Shown one piece after another: positions 9,289 through 16,629 of a DNA stretch of 64,000 nucleotides; position 1 is the first letter of the stretch, and each line of letters opens with the position of its first letter. The translations under genes and the position numbers were made by a program. The notes beneath the pieces are model-generated. The model searched no databases. It saw nothing but the letters and a program-made list of their open reading frames with translations, and was not told the origin of the DNA. This DNA comes from Streptomyces sp. NBC_00483 (GTDB taxonomy: Bacteria; Actinomycetota; Actinomycetes; Streptomycetales; Streptomycetaceae), in assembly GCF_036013745.1 (NCBI RefSeq), contig NZ_CP107880.1, positions 310,001 to 374,000 on the forward strand. The letters are read 5' to 3'.

Positions 9289-10662
9289 ATGACCACCACC
9301 ACTCCGCCCCGGACCGCCCCCGACGCCGAACTGGCCGCCCGGCTCAAGGAGTTGGCCTGCGCCGAGATCGACCGGCAGGCCGAGCGGATCGTCGCGGTGA
9401 GCGACGACATCATGCGCCACCCCGAGACCGGCTACCGCGAGACCCGCACCGCCGACGTCGTCGCCGAGCAATTCCGCGCCATGGGCCTGGAGCCGGCCAC
9501 CGGCCTCGCACGGACCGGTGTCAAGGCCCGGATGCACGGTCGCACGTCCGGCCCGACCGCCGCGGTACTCGGCGAACTCGACGGGCTGCTGATACCGGGC
9601 CACCCGCACGGCGATCCAGAGACCGACGCGGCCCACGCGTGCGGGCACAACGCACAGATCGCCTCGATGATCGGCGCCGGCCTCGGACTGCAGGCGGTGA
9701 TGGACCAACTGGACGGAGACGTGGTGCTGTTCGCCGTTCCGGCCGAGGAGTGCGTCGAGGTGCAGTGGCGCCTGGACCTGGTCGACACGGGCGAGATCCA
9801 CCACACCGCAGGCAAGGCCGAACTGATCCGACGCGGCGAGTTCGAGGACGTCGACATGGCGCTACTGACCCACGCCGCCGCCTCCTCGCCCGCGCTGGGC
9901 GTCGGCGGGGACGGCAACGGCTCGCTGGTCAAGCGCGTCCGCTTCACCGGGAAGTCCGCACACGCCGGCAGCACTCCCTGGATGGGGGTCAGCTCCTACA
10001 AGGCGGCCACCGTCGCCATCTCGGCGATCGACGCACACCGGGAGTTCTTCAAGGACGAGGACAACGTCCGGGTCCACCACCTGATCACCCGGTCCGGCGA
10101 CTCCGTGAGCGCGATCCCCGCCCGCACCGAGATGGAGATGCTGATCCGCGCCCGGTCCATCGAGGCGATGCGGGACGCCTCCGAGCGCGTCGACCGGGCG
10201 CTGCGCGCCGGCGCCCTGGCGATGGGCGCCGACGTGGAGATCACCACCGCGGTCGCCTTCCTGCCGTTCAGCAGCGACGCGCCGCTCGCCGAGCTGGCGT
10301 ACGCCAACGGATGCGAGCTGGTCGGCGAGGACGAGTGCAAGTCCGTCAGCGGCAACTTCGGCGGCTCGACCGACATGGGTGACCTCGGCCATGTGATGCC
10401 GGTGGTCCAGCCGTTCTCCGCCTGTGGCACCGACGGCGCCCCGCACGGCCCCGAGTACTTCACCTCCGACCACCACGCCGCCGCGGTACTCCCCGCCAAG
10501 ATGATGGCCATGACCGTTGTCGACCTCCTCGTCGACGGTGCCGCGCAGGCCCACCGCGTCATCGAGGAGAGCGGCCCGAAGCTGGACCGCGAGGCCTTCG
10601 TCGCGCTCCACGACTCCCTCAGCGGTACCCGGCGGCACGCCGCTCCCACCGGCAAGGACTGA
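9289..10662 (+). CDS. M20-family metallo-amidohydrolase (AbgB/IAA-amino-acid hydrolase-like)
   Basis: 457 residues; ATG 9289 follows GAGAAGG. Members cut the amide bond of N-acylated amino acids or aminobenzoyl-glutamate using two metal ions. Visible motifs are HACGHNAQIA (metal ligands), PAEECVEV (the general base Glu pair), the dimerisation-domain stretch FTGKSAHAG, and C-terminal DMGDLGHVMPVVQP and APHGPEYF. No signal peptide is seen. Its pairing with an MFS transporter and an Lrp regulator fits import and hydrolysis of an amino-acid conjugate, which is inference from context. Confidence 0.85.
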   Translation: MTTTTPPRTAPDAELAARLKELACAEIDRQAERIVAVSDDIMRHPETGYRETRTADVVAEQFRAMGLEPATGLARTGVKARMHGRTSGPTAAVLGELDGLLIPGHPHGDPETDAAHACGHNAQIASMIGAGLGLQAVMDQLDGDVVLFAVPAEECVEVQWRLDLVDTGEIHHTAGKAELIRRGEFEDVDMALLTHAAASSPALGVGGDGNGSLVKRVRFTGKSAHAGSTPWMGVSSYKAATVAISAIDAHREFFKDEDNVRVHHLITRSGDSVSAIPARTEMEMLIRARSIEAMRDASERVDRALRAGALAMGADVEITTAVAFLPFSSDAPLAELAYANGCELVGEDECKSVSGNFGGSTDMGDLGHVMPVVQPFSACGTDGAPHGPEYFTSDHHAAAVLPAKMMAMTVVDLLVDGAAQAHRVIEESGPKLDREAFVALHDSLSGTRRHAAPTGKD

Positions 10663-11127
10663 CCGGGACCGGGGGCGATCCGGAACATCCCGGCAGGCTC
10701 GCCCACCCCTGGGGAGAATCGACTGCGTAGGACCGCACGACCCTGAAAACCCCAGGGAGACACTTGAGCGCAGGTCAGGCCACCAGGACGATACAAAAGA
10801 CCTGGTCAGTGGGCTGCGGTAGACGACTTCATGACGGATCCTGCCGCGCTTCTTGTCGCAGTCGAGGATCTCCAGTCTGGTCCGGTTCGCCTGGATCGTT
10901 GGGCCGACGAGCAACGGCTGAACTTCGCTTCCATGTCCCGTCCTTGACACCTGTGGCCCAATGAGCCGCCGCAGGATGTCCCCCACTAGTGTCCGACGCC
11001 CTGATCTCGCCCAGCAAGATCCGGACCAGGTGCGGGCCAACTCCGCCAGCCGCCGACCGCTCTTGACCGTATGCGCAGTTCAGAGCCCCTTGAGGTCGCG
11101 TACCACCAGCAGACTAAGAACCTCCTT
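10663..11127. other. Intergenic stretch, no supportable gene
   Basis: 465 bp with broken frames only. A 38-codon open frame MTDPAALLVAVEDLQ... ending RP* at about 10949 has reasonable codon use but no recognised family, and I do not call it. Confidence 0.4.
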
Positions 11128-11190
11128 GGTGAGCTACTCGGCGCAGAAGCTCGGGTTCTTCTAGAGGGCACAAGAAGGGCGCCTGACCTG
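11128..11190. repeat. Dispersed repeat, copy A (second copy at 47899)
   Basis: About 63 bp closely matching 47899-47958. It begins GGTGAGCTACTCGGCGCAGA, passes through a CGGGTTCTTC segment and ends AAGGGCGCCTGACC. Differences are a few substitutions and one 1-bp indel. Both copies lie beside broken genes, so an IS or MITE end is the likely origin. Confidence 0.6.
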
Positions 11191-11211
11191 GGCTTGTCCA
11201 TGTCAGGCGCC
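11178..11211. repeat. Inverted repeat at the edge of the IS remnant
   Basis: Perfect 10-bp arms GGCGCCTGAC (11178-11187) and GTCAGGCGCC (11202-11211) with a 14-nt spacer, extended by AAGGGCGCC...GGGCGCCCTT outside. It could be an element terminus or a terminator. Confidence 0.5.
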
Positions 11212-11288
11212 TACCATGGGCGCCCTTCGCTTAAGCGGCGCGCTGCTTACACAACCCTGCCTGTACCCATCCCGCCAACCCGCTGCAA

Positions 11289-11515
11289 ATGTGGGCGCGT
11301 GGCGGAACCCGGCAACGGACTCTCACCGCTCTGCTCGCGGCCGACGCCGCCGGCGATCTGGACTGGGGCGTCGCCGTCGACGCCACGATCGTGCGCGCTC
11401 ATCAACAGGCCGCCGGGGCCCGGCAAAAGGGGTCCCGGCCCGCGAGCCGGACCATCCTGCGCTCGGACGGTCCCGCGGCGGACCGACCACGAAGATCTAC
11501 TGTCGCCCCGGTCTT
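11289..11515 (+). pseudogene. IS5-family (IS427-like) transposase, internal fragment in two frames
   Basis: One frame reads GTRQRTLTALLAADAAGDLD then WGVAVDATIVRAHQQAAGAR, containing the first catalytic Asp of the DDE domain (VDATIVRAHQ). At CGGCAAAAGGGG (about 11421) the match shifts to another frame and continues PDHPALGRSRGGPTTKI, the next conserved block. IS427-type elements commonly use programmed frameshifting at runs of this kind, so the shift may be original. Homology stops near 11515, so the fragment lacks both ends. Confidence 0.7.
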
Positions 11516-11686
11516 GGACCGTCCGCGAGCGCCCAGGCCAACCGGTTGCCCCAGAACCACCCCCGTTTGTTCGCACCGCACAGACCGGACCAGACCGGAC
11601 CGGAGCACAGCGGGCTGAGACGAGCGTTTCAGTCGTCTGCAAGTCCGGCGTGGCATCGTCCTTACGTCGGCCGCGGAGGCCGGCGA

Positions 11687-11777
11687 GGAGAGATACCCAT
11701 AGCGGCCCAATGGGGGCCGGAACCCGTTTCCGGTCAGGGGTGCCAAGCCCCGCGCAGGTTCGAATCCTGCTCTCTCC
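11687..11777 (+). tRNA. Type II serine-like tRNA with a non-standard anticodon arm
   Basis: 91 nt that fold as a cloverleaf. The acceptor stem GGAGAGA/TCTCTCC is 7 of 7 bp. The D stem is CCCA/TGGG with a GG-containing loop. The long variable arm has stem GGGG/CCCC and a 7-nt loop. The T stem GCAGG/CCTGC is 5 of 5 bp with loop TTCGAAT. The discriminator base 11778 is G, as in tRNA-Ser (Leu has A). CCA is not encoded. The anticodon arm (11716-11734) is 19 nt instead of 17: GCCGG/CCGGT encloses AACCCGTTT, or, with one extra pair, the 7-nt loop ACCCGTT. That loop would give anticodon CCG with C at 33 and T at 37, against the universal U33 and purine 37. Decoding is therefore doubtful. It lies 55 bp before the kinase gene at the edge of the azoxy cluster. 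A role as a serine donor is inference. Confidence 0.7.
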
Positions 11778-11832
11778 GCTCAGCGCGGCGGCGGCCGATC
11801 CGATGCAGACGATGCGGACAAGGAAGCAGCGC

Positions 11833-12792
11833 ATGAGCCACTGGGCACGCAATGCGGTGATCGTGGCGAACGAACGGGCGGGGGGCGCCGTTTCGGTCCC
11901 GGTCGCGGATGTCGCTGAGGCGTGTCAGAGGCTCGTCGGAGAGGTCGGCGTGGTGCGGACCGCGTACCCCGGGCACGCCCGGACACTGGCCGCGAAGGCC
12001 GTACGGGACGGTGTGGACGCCGTGGTCGCGGTCGGCGGCGACGGCACCGTCGGCGAAGTGGCGGGCGGCATCGTGACAGCCGGGGAGGGCACGGAGGTCG
12101 TGGCGGCCCGGCCGGGGCTCGTCGGCCCGGCCCTGTTCTGCGTTCCGGCCGGCACCGGCAACTCTTTCTACAAAGAGGTCTGGCACGACCGGCCGTGGCG
12201 CGAGGCGCTCGCCGCCGCCTTCACGGGAGCGCGTCCGCGGCTTCGGCGGCTGGACCTGGCGCGCGTGGCGCAGACGCGGGACATCGTGCTGCTGGGCGCC
12301 TGCTCCGGTCTCGTCGCCGAGGCGCTGGAGACGGCGGCCGGGCTCACCAGGATCAGCGGTCGGGCCCGCTACCAGCAAGCGGTGGCCGCGACCCTGCGCG
12401 ACTTCGCGCCGCACCCGGCCAGGGTCGTGGTGGACGGCGAGGTGGTCCATGACGGCAGCGTGGTCCTCGCGGCCGTCGGTGGCGGCCGCTACCGGGGCGG
12501 CGGATTCCTCCTGCTGCCCCACTCCGTTCTGGACGACGCTCTGCTCGACGTCTGTGTGGTGACCGGCGATCTCGATCCTCTGGAGCTGCCCGGTCTCACC
12601 CGGGAGGGACGGCATCTCGAACGGCCCGAGGTGCTGTACCGGCGCGGTCGCCGCGTCGAGATCGAACGCACCGACGGCGCCCCCCTCACCTTCGAGTGGG
12701 ACGGCGAGGTCAAGCGCGGGCGCACGCGCTACGCGCTCGACATCCTTCCCGCGGCGCTGCCGGTGCTGGCCCCGACCGCCGAGTCCGTATGA
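11833..12792 (+). CDS. Diacylglycerol-kinase-like lipid/alcohol kinase (VlmJ-like role)
   Basis: 319 residues; ATG 11833 is preceded by AAGGAAG. It has the DAGK catalytic fold: VVAVGGDGTVGEVAGG (GGDGT at about 68-72), PAGTGNSF (about 105-112), and a C-terminal β-sandwich with VVDGEVVHDG and FEWDGEV. In valanimycin biosynthesis a DAGK-like enzyme, VlmJ, phosphorylates the serine-derived hydroxyl of the azoxy intermediate so that an MmgE/PrpD protein can eliminate phosphate. An MmgE/PrpD gene is present at the other end of this cluster. A house-keeping lipid kinase is the alternative. The open frame extends far upstream through the tRNA, but the conserved protein starts here. Confidence 0.8.
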   Translation: MSHWARNAVIVANERAGGAVSVPVADVAEACQRLVGEVGVVRTAYPGHARTLAAKAVRDGVDAVVAVGGDGTVGEVAGGIVTAGEGTEVVAARPGLVGPALFCVPAGTGNSFYKEVWHDRPWREALAAAFTGARPRLRRLDLARVAQTRDIVLLGACSGLVAEALETAAGLTRISGRARYQQAVAATLRDFAPHPARVVVDGEVVHDGSVVLAAVGGGRYRGGGFLLLPHSVLDDALLDVCVVTGDLDPLELPGLTREGRHLERPEVLYRRGRRVEIERTDGAPLTFEWDGEVKRGRTRYALDILPAALPVLAPTAESV

Positions 12793-12845
12793 CCGCAGGC
12801 CGGCCGCGGGTCGACAACCATCCGTACCACGCAAGGGACTTGCTC

Positions 12846-13964
12846 ATGAGTGATAGCGCCCATATCCCGAACACCGACACCGGCGCCGCCTGGTCGTTTC
12901 CGATGCAGGGGCGAAACACCTTCACCTGGGAGTACGACACGGATCGAGAGCGGCTGCTGAGCCTCTATCAGAAGGGCAAGGACAAGCAGTGGGACAGCAC
13001 GAAGCGGATCGACTGGTCCCTGGACGTGGACCCCTGTGATGTCCTCGGCACTCCGGAGAACGCCCTCGCGCTGTACGGCTCCCGGCAGTACTCCCGCCTG
13101 AACGGGCGGGAGAAGCAGGAGCTGCGAAGGCACATGGCAGCCTGGGAGTTCAGTCAGTTCCTGCACGGGGAGCAGGGCGCCATGATCTGCTCCGCCCGGA
13201 TCGTCGAGTCGGTGCCGGACATCGACTCCAAGTTCTATGCCGCGACCCAGGTCATGGACGAGGCGCGGCACGCGGAGCTGTTCACGCGCTTTGTGCGCGA
13301 CAAGATCGGCATGAGCTATCCGATCAGCCCGCATCTGAAGTCCCTGCTGGGCGAGGCTTTGAACGACTCCCGCTGGGACATGCCGTATCTGGGAATGCAG
13401 GTGCTCATCGAGGGCCTGGCCCTCGCGGCCTTCGGCATCCTGCGCGACCGTACGGACAAGCCGCTGCCCAAGCAGATTCTCTCCTACATCATGCAGGACG
13501 AGGCCCGGCACGTGGCCTTCGGGCGCATCGCGCTGCGGGACTACTACAAGGAGCTGACCAGCAAGGAGATCGCGGAACGCGAGGACTTCATCGTCGAGGG
13601 CTGCTATCTGATGCGCGATCGGCTGCGGATGCAGGAGGTGTGGGAGACGCTCGGCTTCGACATGAAGGAATGCATGGAGTACATGAACCGGGGCCCGCGC
13701 ATGCGTGCCTTCCGGTCACGGCTCTTCACCCGGATCGTGCCCTGCGTCAAGGACATCGGGCTGTGGGGGCCCAGGGTCCAGCAGGCATACGCGGACATGG
13801 GCGTGCTGGACATGGCGGACCGCGACCTGCTGAAGCTCATGGCGGCGGACGAGGCCCAGGCGGAGGCGCTGGACGCGGAGCGACACGAGCTCAAGGCGCG
13901 GCAGGGCGAGGTCCACCGCGCGATTGCGGAGGGGCGGCTCACCGCCGCCGGCGACGACGGCTGA
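12846..13964 (+). CDS. Ferritin-like diiron oxygenase (first of two)
   Basis: 372 residues from ATG 12846. The four-helix diiron ligand set is complete: Glu109 (HGEQGA), Glu139/His142 (MDEARH), Glu189 (LIEGLAL) and Glu219/His222 (QDEARH). This ExxH...ExxH arrangement is that of ferritin-like oxygenases such as the N-oxygenating family. In valanimycin the non-heme diiron enzyme VlmB oxidises the hydrazine to the azoxy group, and one of the two diiron proteins here is the candidate for that step. It is co-directional with the kinase, 53 bp downstream. It could instead hydroxylate or desaturate the chain. Confidence 0.8.
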   Translation: MSDSAHIPNTDTGAAWSFPMQGRNTFTWEYDTDRERLLSLYQKGKDKQWDSTKRIDWSLDVDPCDVLGTPENALALYGSRQYSRLNGREKQELRRHMAAWEFSQFLHGEQGAMICSARIVESVPDIDSKFYAATQVMDEARHAELFTRFVRDKIGMSYPISPHLKSLLGEALNDSRWDMPYLGMQVLIEGLALAAFGILRDRTDKPLPKQILSYIMQDEARHVAFGRIALRDYYKELTSKEIAEREDFIVEGCYLMRDRLRMQEVWETLGFDMKECMEYMNRGPRMRAFRSRLFTRIVPCVKDIGLWGPRVQQAYADMGVLDMADRDLLKLMAADEAQAEALDAERHELKARQGEVHRAIAEGRLTAAGDDG

Positions 13965-13972
13965 ACGGCCCC

Positions 13973-14039
13973 GCTGCCGACCCAGCAGGCTGCGCCGGAC
14001 CCGGTCAAGGGGTCCGGCGCAGCCTGCTGGGCCGGCAGC
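13973..14039. terminator. Long hairpin terminator between converging operons
   Basis: A long stem with arms CCCAGCAGGCTGCGCCGGAC and its complement around a short GGTCAAG loop, extended by GCTGCCG/CGGCAGC. It lies exactly between the + strand diiron gene and the - strand KASII gene. Confidence 0.85.
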
Positions 14040-14047
14040 GGCATTCA

Positions 14048-15295
14048 TCAGGGGCGGGTCAGCAGCACCACGGCGTTCTGGCCGCCGAAGCCGAAGGAAT
14101 TGCTGACGGCGACCTCCACGTCGGCAGGGCGGGCCTCCTTGGCGACAACGTCCAGATCGATCCGAGGGTCCTGGCTGTCCAGGTTCGCGGTCGGCGGGAT
14201 CAGTTGCTGCTCCATGGTGAGGGCGGCGACGGCCACTTCGACGGCTCCGGAAGCCCCCAGCGAGTGGCCCGTCACGCCCTTGACCGAGGTCACCGCGGGC
14301 CGGCCCCCGAGGACCCGGCGGATCAGCCGGGCCTCCATCAGGTCGTTCAGGGGTGTCGCGGTGCCATGAGCGTTGACATGGTCCACCGCGTGCGGGGCCA
14401 CTCCCGCGTCCTTCAGGGCCGCGCGCAGAGCCAACTCCGCGCCGGCGCCCCGGGGTTCCGGCGCGGTGGCGTTGTAGGCATCCGCCGAGGCCCCGTATCC
14501 GCTGATGTGGGCGCGGATGCGCGCTCCGCGGGCCCGGGCGCTCTCCGGGCGCTCGAGGACCAGGACGGCGGCGCCCTCGGCCGGCACGAAGCCGTCGCGG
14601 TCGACGTCGAACGGGCGGGAGGCCGCCGTGGGGTCGTCGCGGCGCCCGGACAGCGCGCCCATCTGCTGAAAGCCCGAGATGATGGAGGGCACGAGACACG
14701 CCTCGGTGCCGCCCGTGAGCACCACGTCGCAGTGCCCGCCACGCAGCAGTTCGCGCGCCGCGCCCACGGCGGTGGCGCCCGACGCGCAGGCGGTGGCCGT
14801 CACGAAGTTGGGCCCGCGGGCACCGATCTCCATGGCGATATGGCCCGCCGGCATGTTGATCGCGAGCATGGGGATCAGCATGGCGGACACCTTCCCCGGC
14901 CCCTGATCCAGCAGCACGCCGTGCTGCTTCTCCCAGGTCCCGGCGCCGCCGATGCCGCTGCCCAGCACCACGCCCACCCGCGCGCCCGCGTCGCCCTCCC
15001 AGTCCGCCGGACGGAGGCCCGCGTCCGCGAGAGCTTCGGCCGCGGCGGCGACCGCGAACTGGCTGCTGCGGTCCAGGCGCCACGCCTTGCGTGCGCCGAT
15101 CACGGCGGCCGGATCGAAGTCGGGTATCCAGCAGCCGATGTCGGCGGGGATTCCCGCGAGCGCGGGCACCCGCCCCGCGGCGGTGCCGGACGCGGCCTTG
15201 ATGCGGTCCCAGGACGCGGCGGTGTCGAGGCCGGCGGCGGTCACCATGCCGATGCCCGTGACCGCCGCGTCGTACCCGCCGGCGGCCGCGGTCAT
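14048..15295 (-). CDS. fabF-like: 3-Oxoacyl-ACP synthase II (KAS II)
   Basis: 415 residues; ATG 15295 overlaps the ACP stop as ATGA. The thiolase fold of chain-elongating ketosynthases carries the complete Cys-His-His triad: Cys170 in TATACASGAT, His in NAHGTATPLND and His in GVTGHSLGASG, with the C-terminal NSFGFGGQNAVV. It would elongate an acyl chain on the neighbouring ACP with malonyl-ACP. No ketoreductase, dehydratase or enoyl reductase is encoded in the cluster, so those steps presumably come from primary fatty acid synthesis. It is last gene of the reverse operon running from 24459 down to 14048. Confidence 0.9.
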   Translation of the reverse strand: MTAAAGGYDAAVTGIGMVTAAGLDTAASWDRIKAASGTAAGRVPALAGIPADIGCWIPDFDPAAVIGARKAWRLDRSSQFAVAAAAEALADAGLRPADWEGDAGARVGVVLGSGIGGAGTWEKQHGVLLDQGPGKVSAMLIPMLAINMPAGHIAMEIGARGPNFVTATACASGATAVGAARELLRGGHCDVVLTGGTEACLVPSIISGFQQMGALSGRRDDPTAASRPFDVDRDGFVPAEGAAVLVLERPESARARGARIRAHISGYGASADAYNATAPEPRGAGAELALRAALKDAGVAPHAVDHVNAHGTATPLNDLMEARLIRRVLGGRPAVTSVKGVTGHSLGASGAVEVAVAALTMEQQLIPPTANLDSQDPRIDLDVVAKEARPADVEVAVSNSFGFGGQNAVVLLTRP

Positions 15296-15540
15296 CGGAC
15301 CGCCACCAGCTTGGAGTCGAGTGTCCCCGCCGCCTCCGTCATGGTGCTCGTCGCGTGCAGCTCGTCTTCGGTGAGGGTGATGCCGAATTCCTCCTGCGCG
15401 GCGAGGGTCAGCTCCACGAGGGCCAGTGAGTCCAGCTCCAGATCCGCGAAGGTGCTCTCCGGTGAGACCTCGTCGGCCTCGACGCCGAAGCCCTTGGTCA
15501 GCAGGCCCACGAAGCGGTCGTAAGTGGTGGTGGCGGTCAT
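15292..15540 (-). CDS. Acyl carrier protein
   Basis: 82 residues, acidic and helical, with the phosphopantetheine site LELDSLALVEL (Ser38). It carries the growing chain for KASIII and KASII on either side of it. The ribosome-binding site AAGGAG lies 6 bp before the ATG and is formed by the end of a 9-bp tandem repeat. Its stop overlaps the KASII start. Confidence 0.9.
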   Translation of the reverse strand: MTATTTYDRFVGLLTKGFGVEADEVSPESTFADLELDSLALVELTLAAQEEFGITLTEDELHATSTMTEAAGTLDSKLVAVR

Positions 15541-15550
15541 GTCGTTCTCC

Positions 15551-15577
15551 TTGATGAGCTTGATGAGCTTGATGAGT
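15551..15577 (-). repeat. Three 9-bp tandem repeats abutting the ACP ribosome-binding site
   Basis: On the coding strand CTCATCAAG occurs three times (first copy diverged at its first base); the last copy runs into GAGAAC to make the AAGGAG site of the ACP gene. Changes in copy number would not alter a reading frame but could alter spacing from the KASIII stop. Confidence 0.7.
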
Positions 15578-15591
15578 GGGTGCGGATGTGC

Positions 15592-16629
15592 TCAAGCGGG
15601 GGTGAGGGCCGGCCAACGGAGGGTGCAGGCGCCCCAGGTGAGGCCGCCACCGAAGGCCGTGAGTACGGTGCGGTGACCGGGGGCCAGCGTGCCGGTGGCC
15701 ACGGCGTGCGCGAGGGCCAGTGGGATGGAGGCGGCCGCGGTGTTGCCGACCTGGTCGAGATGGACCGGGCAGCGGTGCCGCGGGAGCCGCATCCGGTCCG
15801 CCACCGCGTGCAGGATCCGTAGGTTGGCCTGGTGCGCGACGAGCCGGTCGATGTCGTCCGTGGTCCAGCCGGCCCGACGCGCCGCGGTCAGCGCGGCATC
15901 GGCCATGCGCTCCACGGCGCTGCGGAAGACGGCCTTGCCCGCCATCCGGAAGTACGGGTCCGCGGGACCACCCGTGCCGGTGTCCGCACCGGACGTACCC
16001 GACGTACCGAACGTGTGCAGCGGCTCGCGGGAGCCTCCCGAGCGGACGGTGATGAGCTCGCTGCCCGTGCCGTCACTTCCGAGCACCGCCGTGCCGAGCG
16101 CACCGGGCTCCGTCGCGCCACCGGACCGCAGCACCACCGCTCCGGCGCCGTCGCCGAAGATGGCACGCGTGGAGCGGTCGGCGGGGTCGAGGATGCGGGA
16201 GTACGTATCCGCGCCGATGACCAGCACGCTGCCCACCGTTCCCGCGGCGATCAGCCCGGCACCGGTGGCCAGGGCGTACAGGAATCCGGTGCAGACCGCG
16301 CCCACGTCGAAGGCGGCCACGGTGCCGAGGCCCAGCCGGGCCGCCACCAGCGGGGCGGTGGCCGGGCAAGGGTGGTCCGGGGTGGTGGTGGCAAGGACCA
16401 CCCCGTCCACGGCATCGCGGCCCGCGGATTTCAGCGCCCGCCGGCCCGCCTCCACCGCGAGATCGGAGGTGGCGACGGTCGGGGCGGCGACGAAGCGGGT
16501 CCCGATCCCGGTACGGCTGCGGATCCAGTCGTCGGACGTGTCCAGTTCCCTGGCCAGGTCGTCGTTGGTGACCGCCTGGGGCGGAAGCCAGGTGCCGAGG
16601 CCGCACAGCACCGCCGCCGCGGCGTTCAC
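15592..16629 (-). CDS. fabH-like: 3-Oxoacyl-ACP synthase III (KAS III)
   Basis: 345 residues; GTG 16629 overlaps the desaturase stop (GTGA). The FabH family is shown by Cys113 in DVGAVCTGFLYAL, the His in AHQANLRIL and the Asn in VGNTAAAS, completing the Cys-His-Asn triad, plus SRTGIGTR near the N-terminus. It would start chain building from an acyl-CoA. A dedicated KASIII suggests that the cluster chooses its own starter unit. Confidence 0.9.
   Translation of the reverse strand: MNAAAAVLCGLGTWLPPQAVTNDDLARELDTSDDWIRSRTGIGTRFVAAPTVATSDLAVEAGRRALKSAGRDAVDGVVLATTTPDHPCPATAPLVAARLGLGTVAAFDVGAVCTGFLYALATGAGLIAAGTVGSVLVIGADTYSRILDPADRSTRAIFGDGAGAVVLRSGGATEPGALGTAVLGSDGTGSELITVRSGGSREPLHTFGTSGTSGADTGTGGPADPYFRMAGKAVFRSAVERMADAALTAARRAGWTTDDIDRLVAHQANLRILHAVADRMRLPRHRCPVHLDQVGNTAAASIPLALAHAVATGTLAPGHRTVLTAFGGGLTWGACTLRWPALTPA

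Noticed and set aside
11687..11777. Reading the odd RNA as tRNA-Arg(CCG) or as tRNA-Sec
   Set aside because: Arg tRNAs have short variable loops, and this arm is long. Sec tRNAs have an 8-bp acceptor, 6-bp D stem and UCA anticodon; here the acceptor is 7 bp, the D stem 4 bp and no UCA is present.
11071..12792. A 573-residue version of the DAGK-like protein
   Set aside because: The extra N-terminal part reads through IS debris and the tRNA gene. The conserved protein and ribosome-binding site start at 11833.
13640..15523. Long antisense frames over the KASII/ACP genes and similar ones opposite most large genes
   Set aside because: They are by-products of high third-position GC in the real genes, with low-complexity Arg/Gly/Pro translations.
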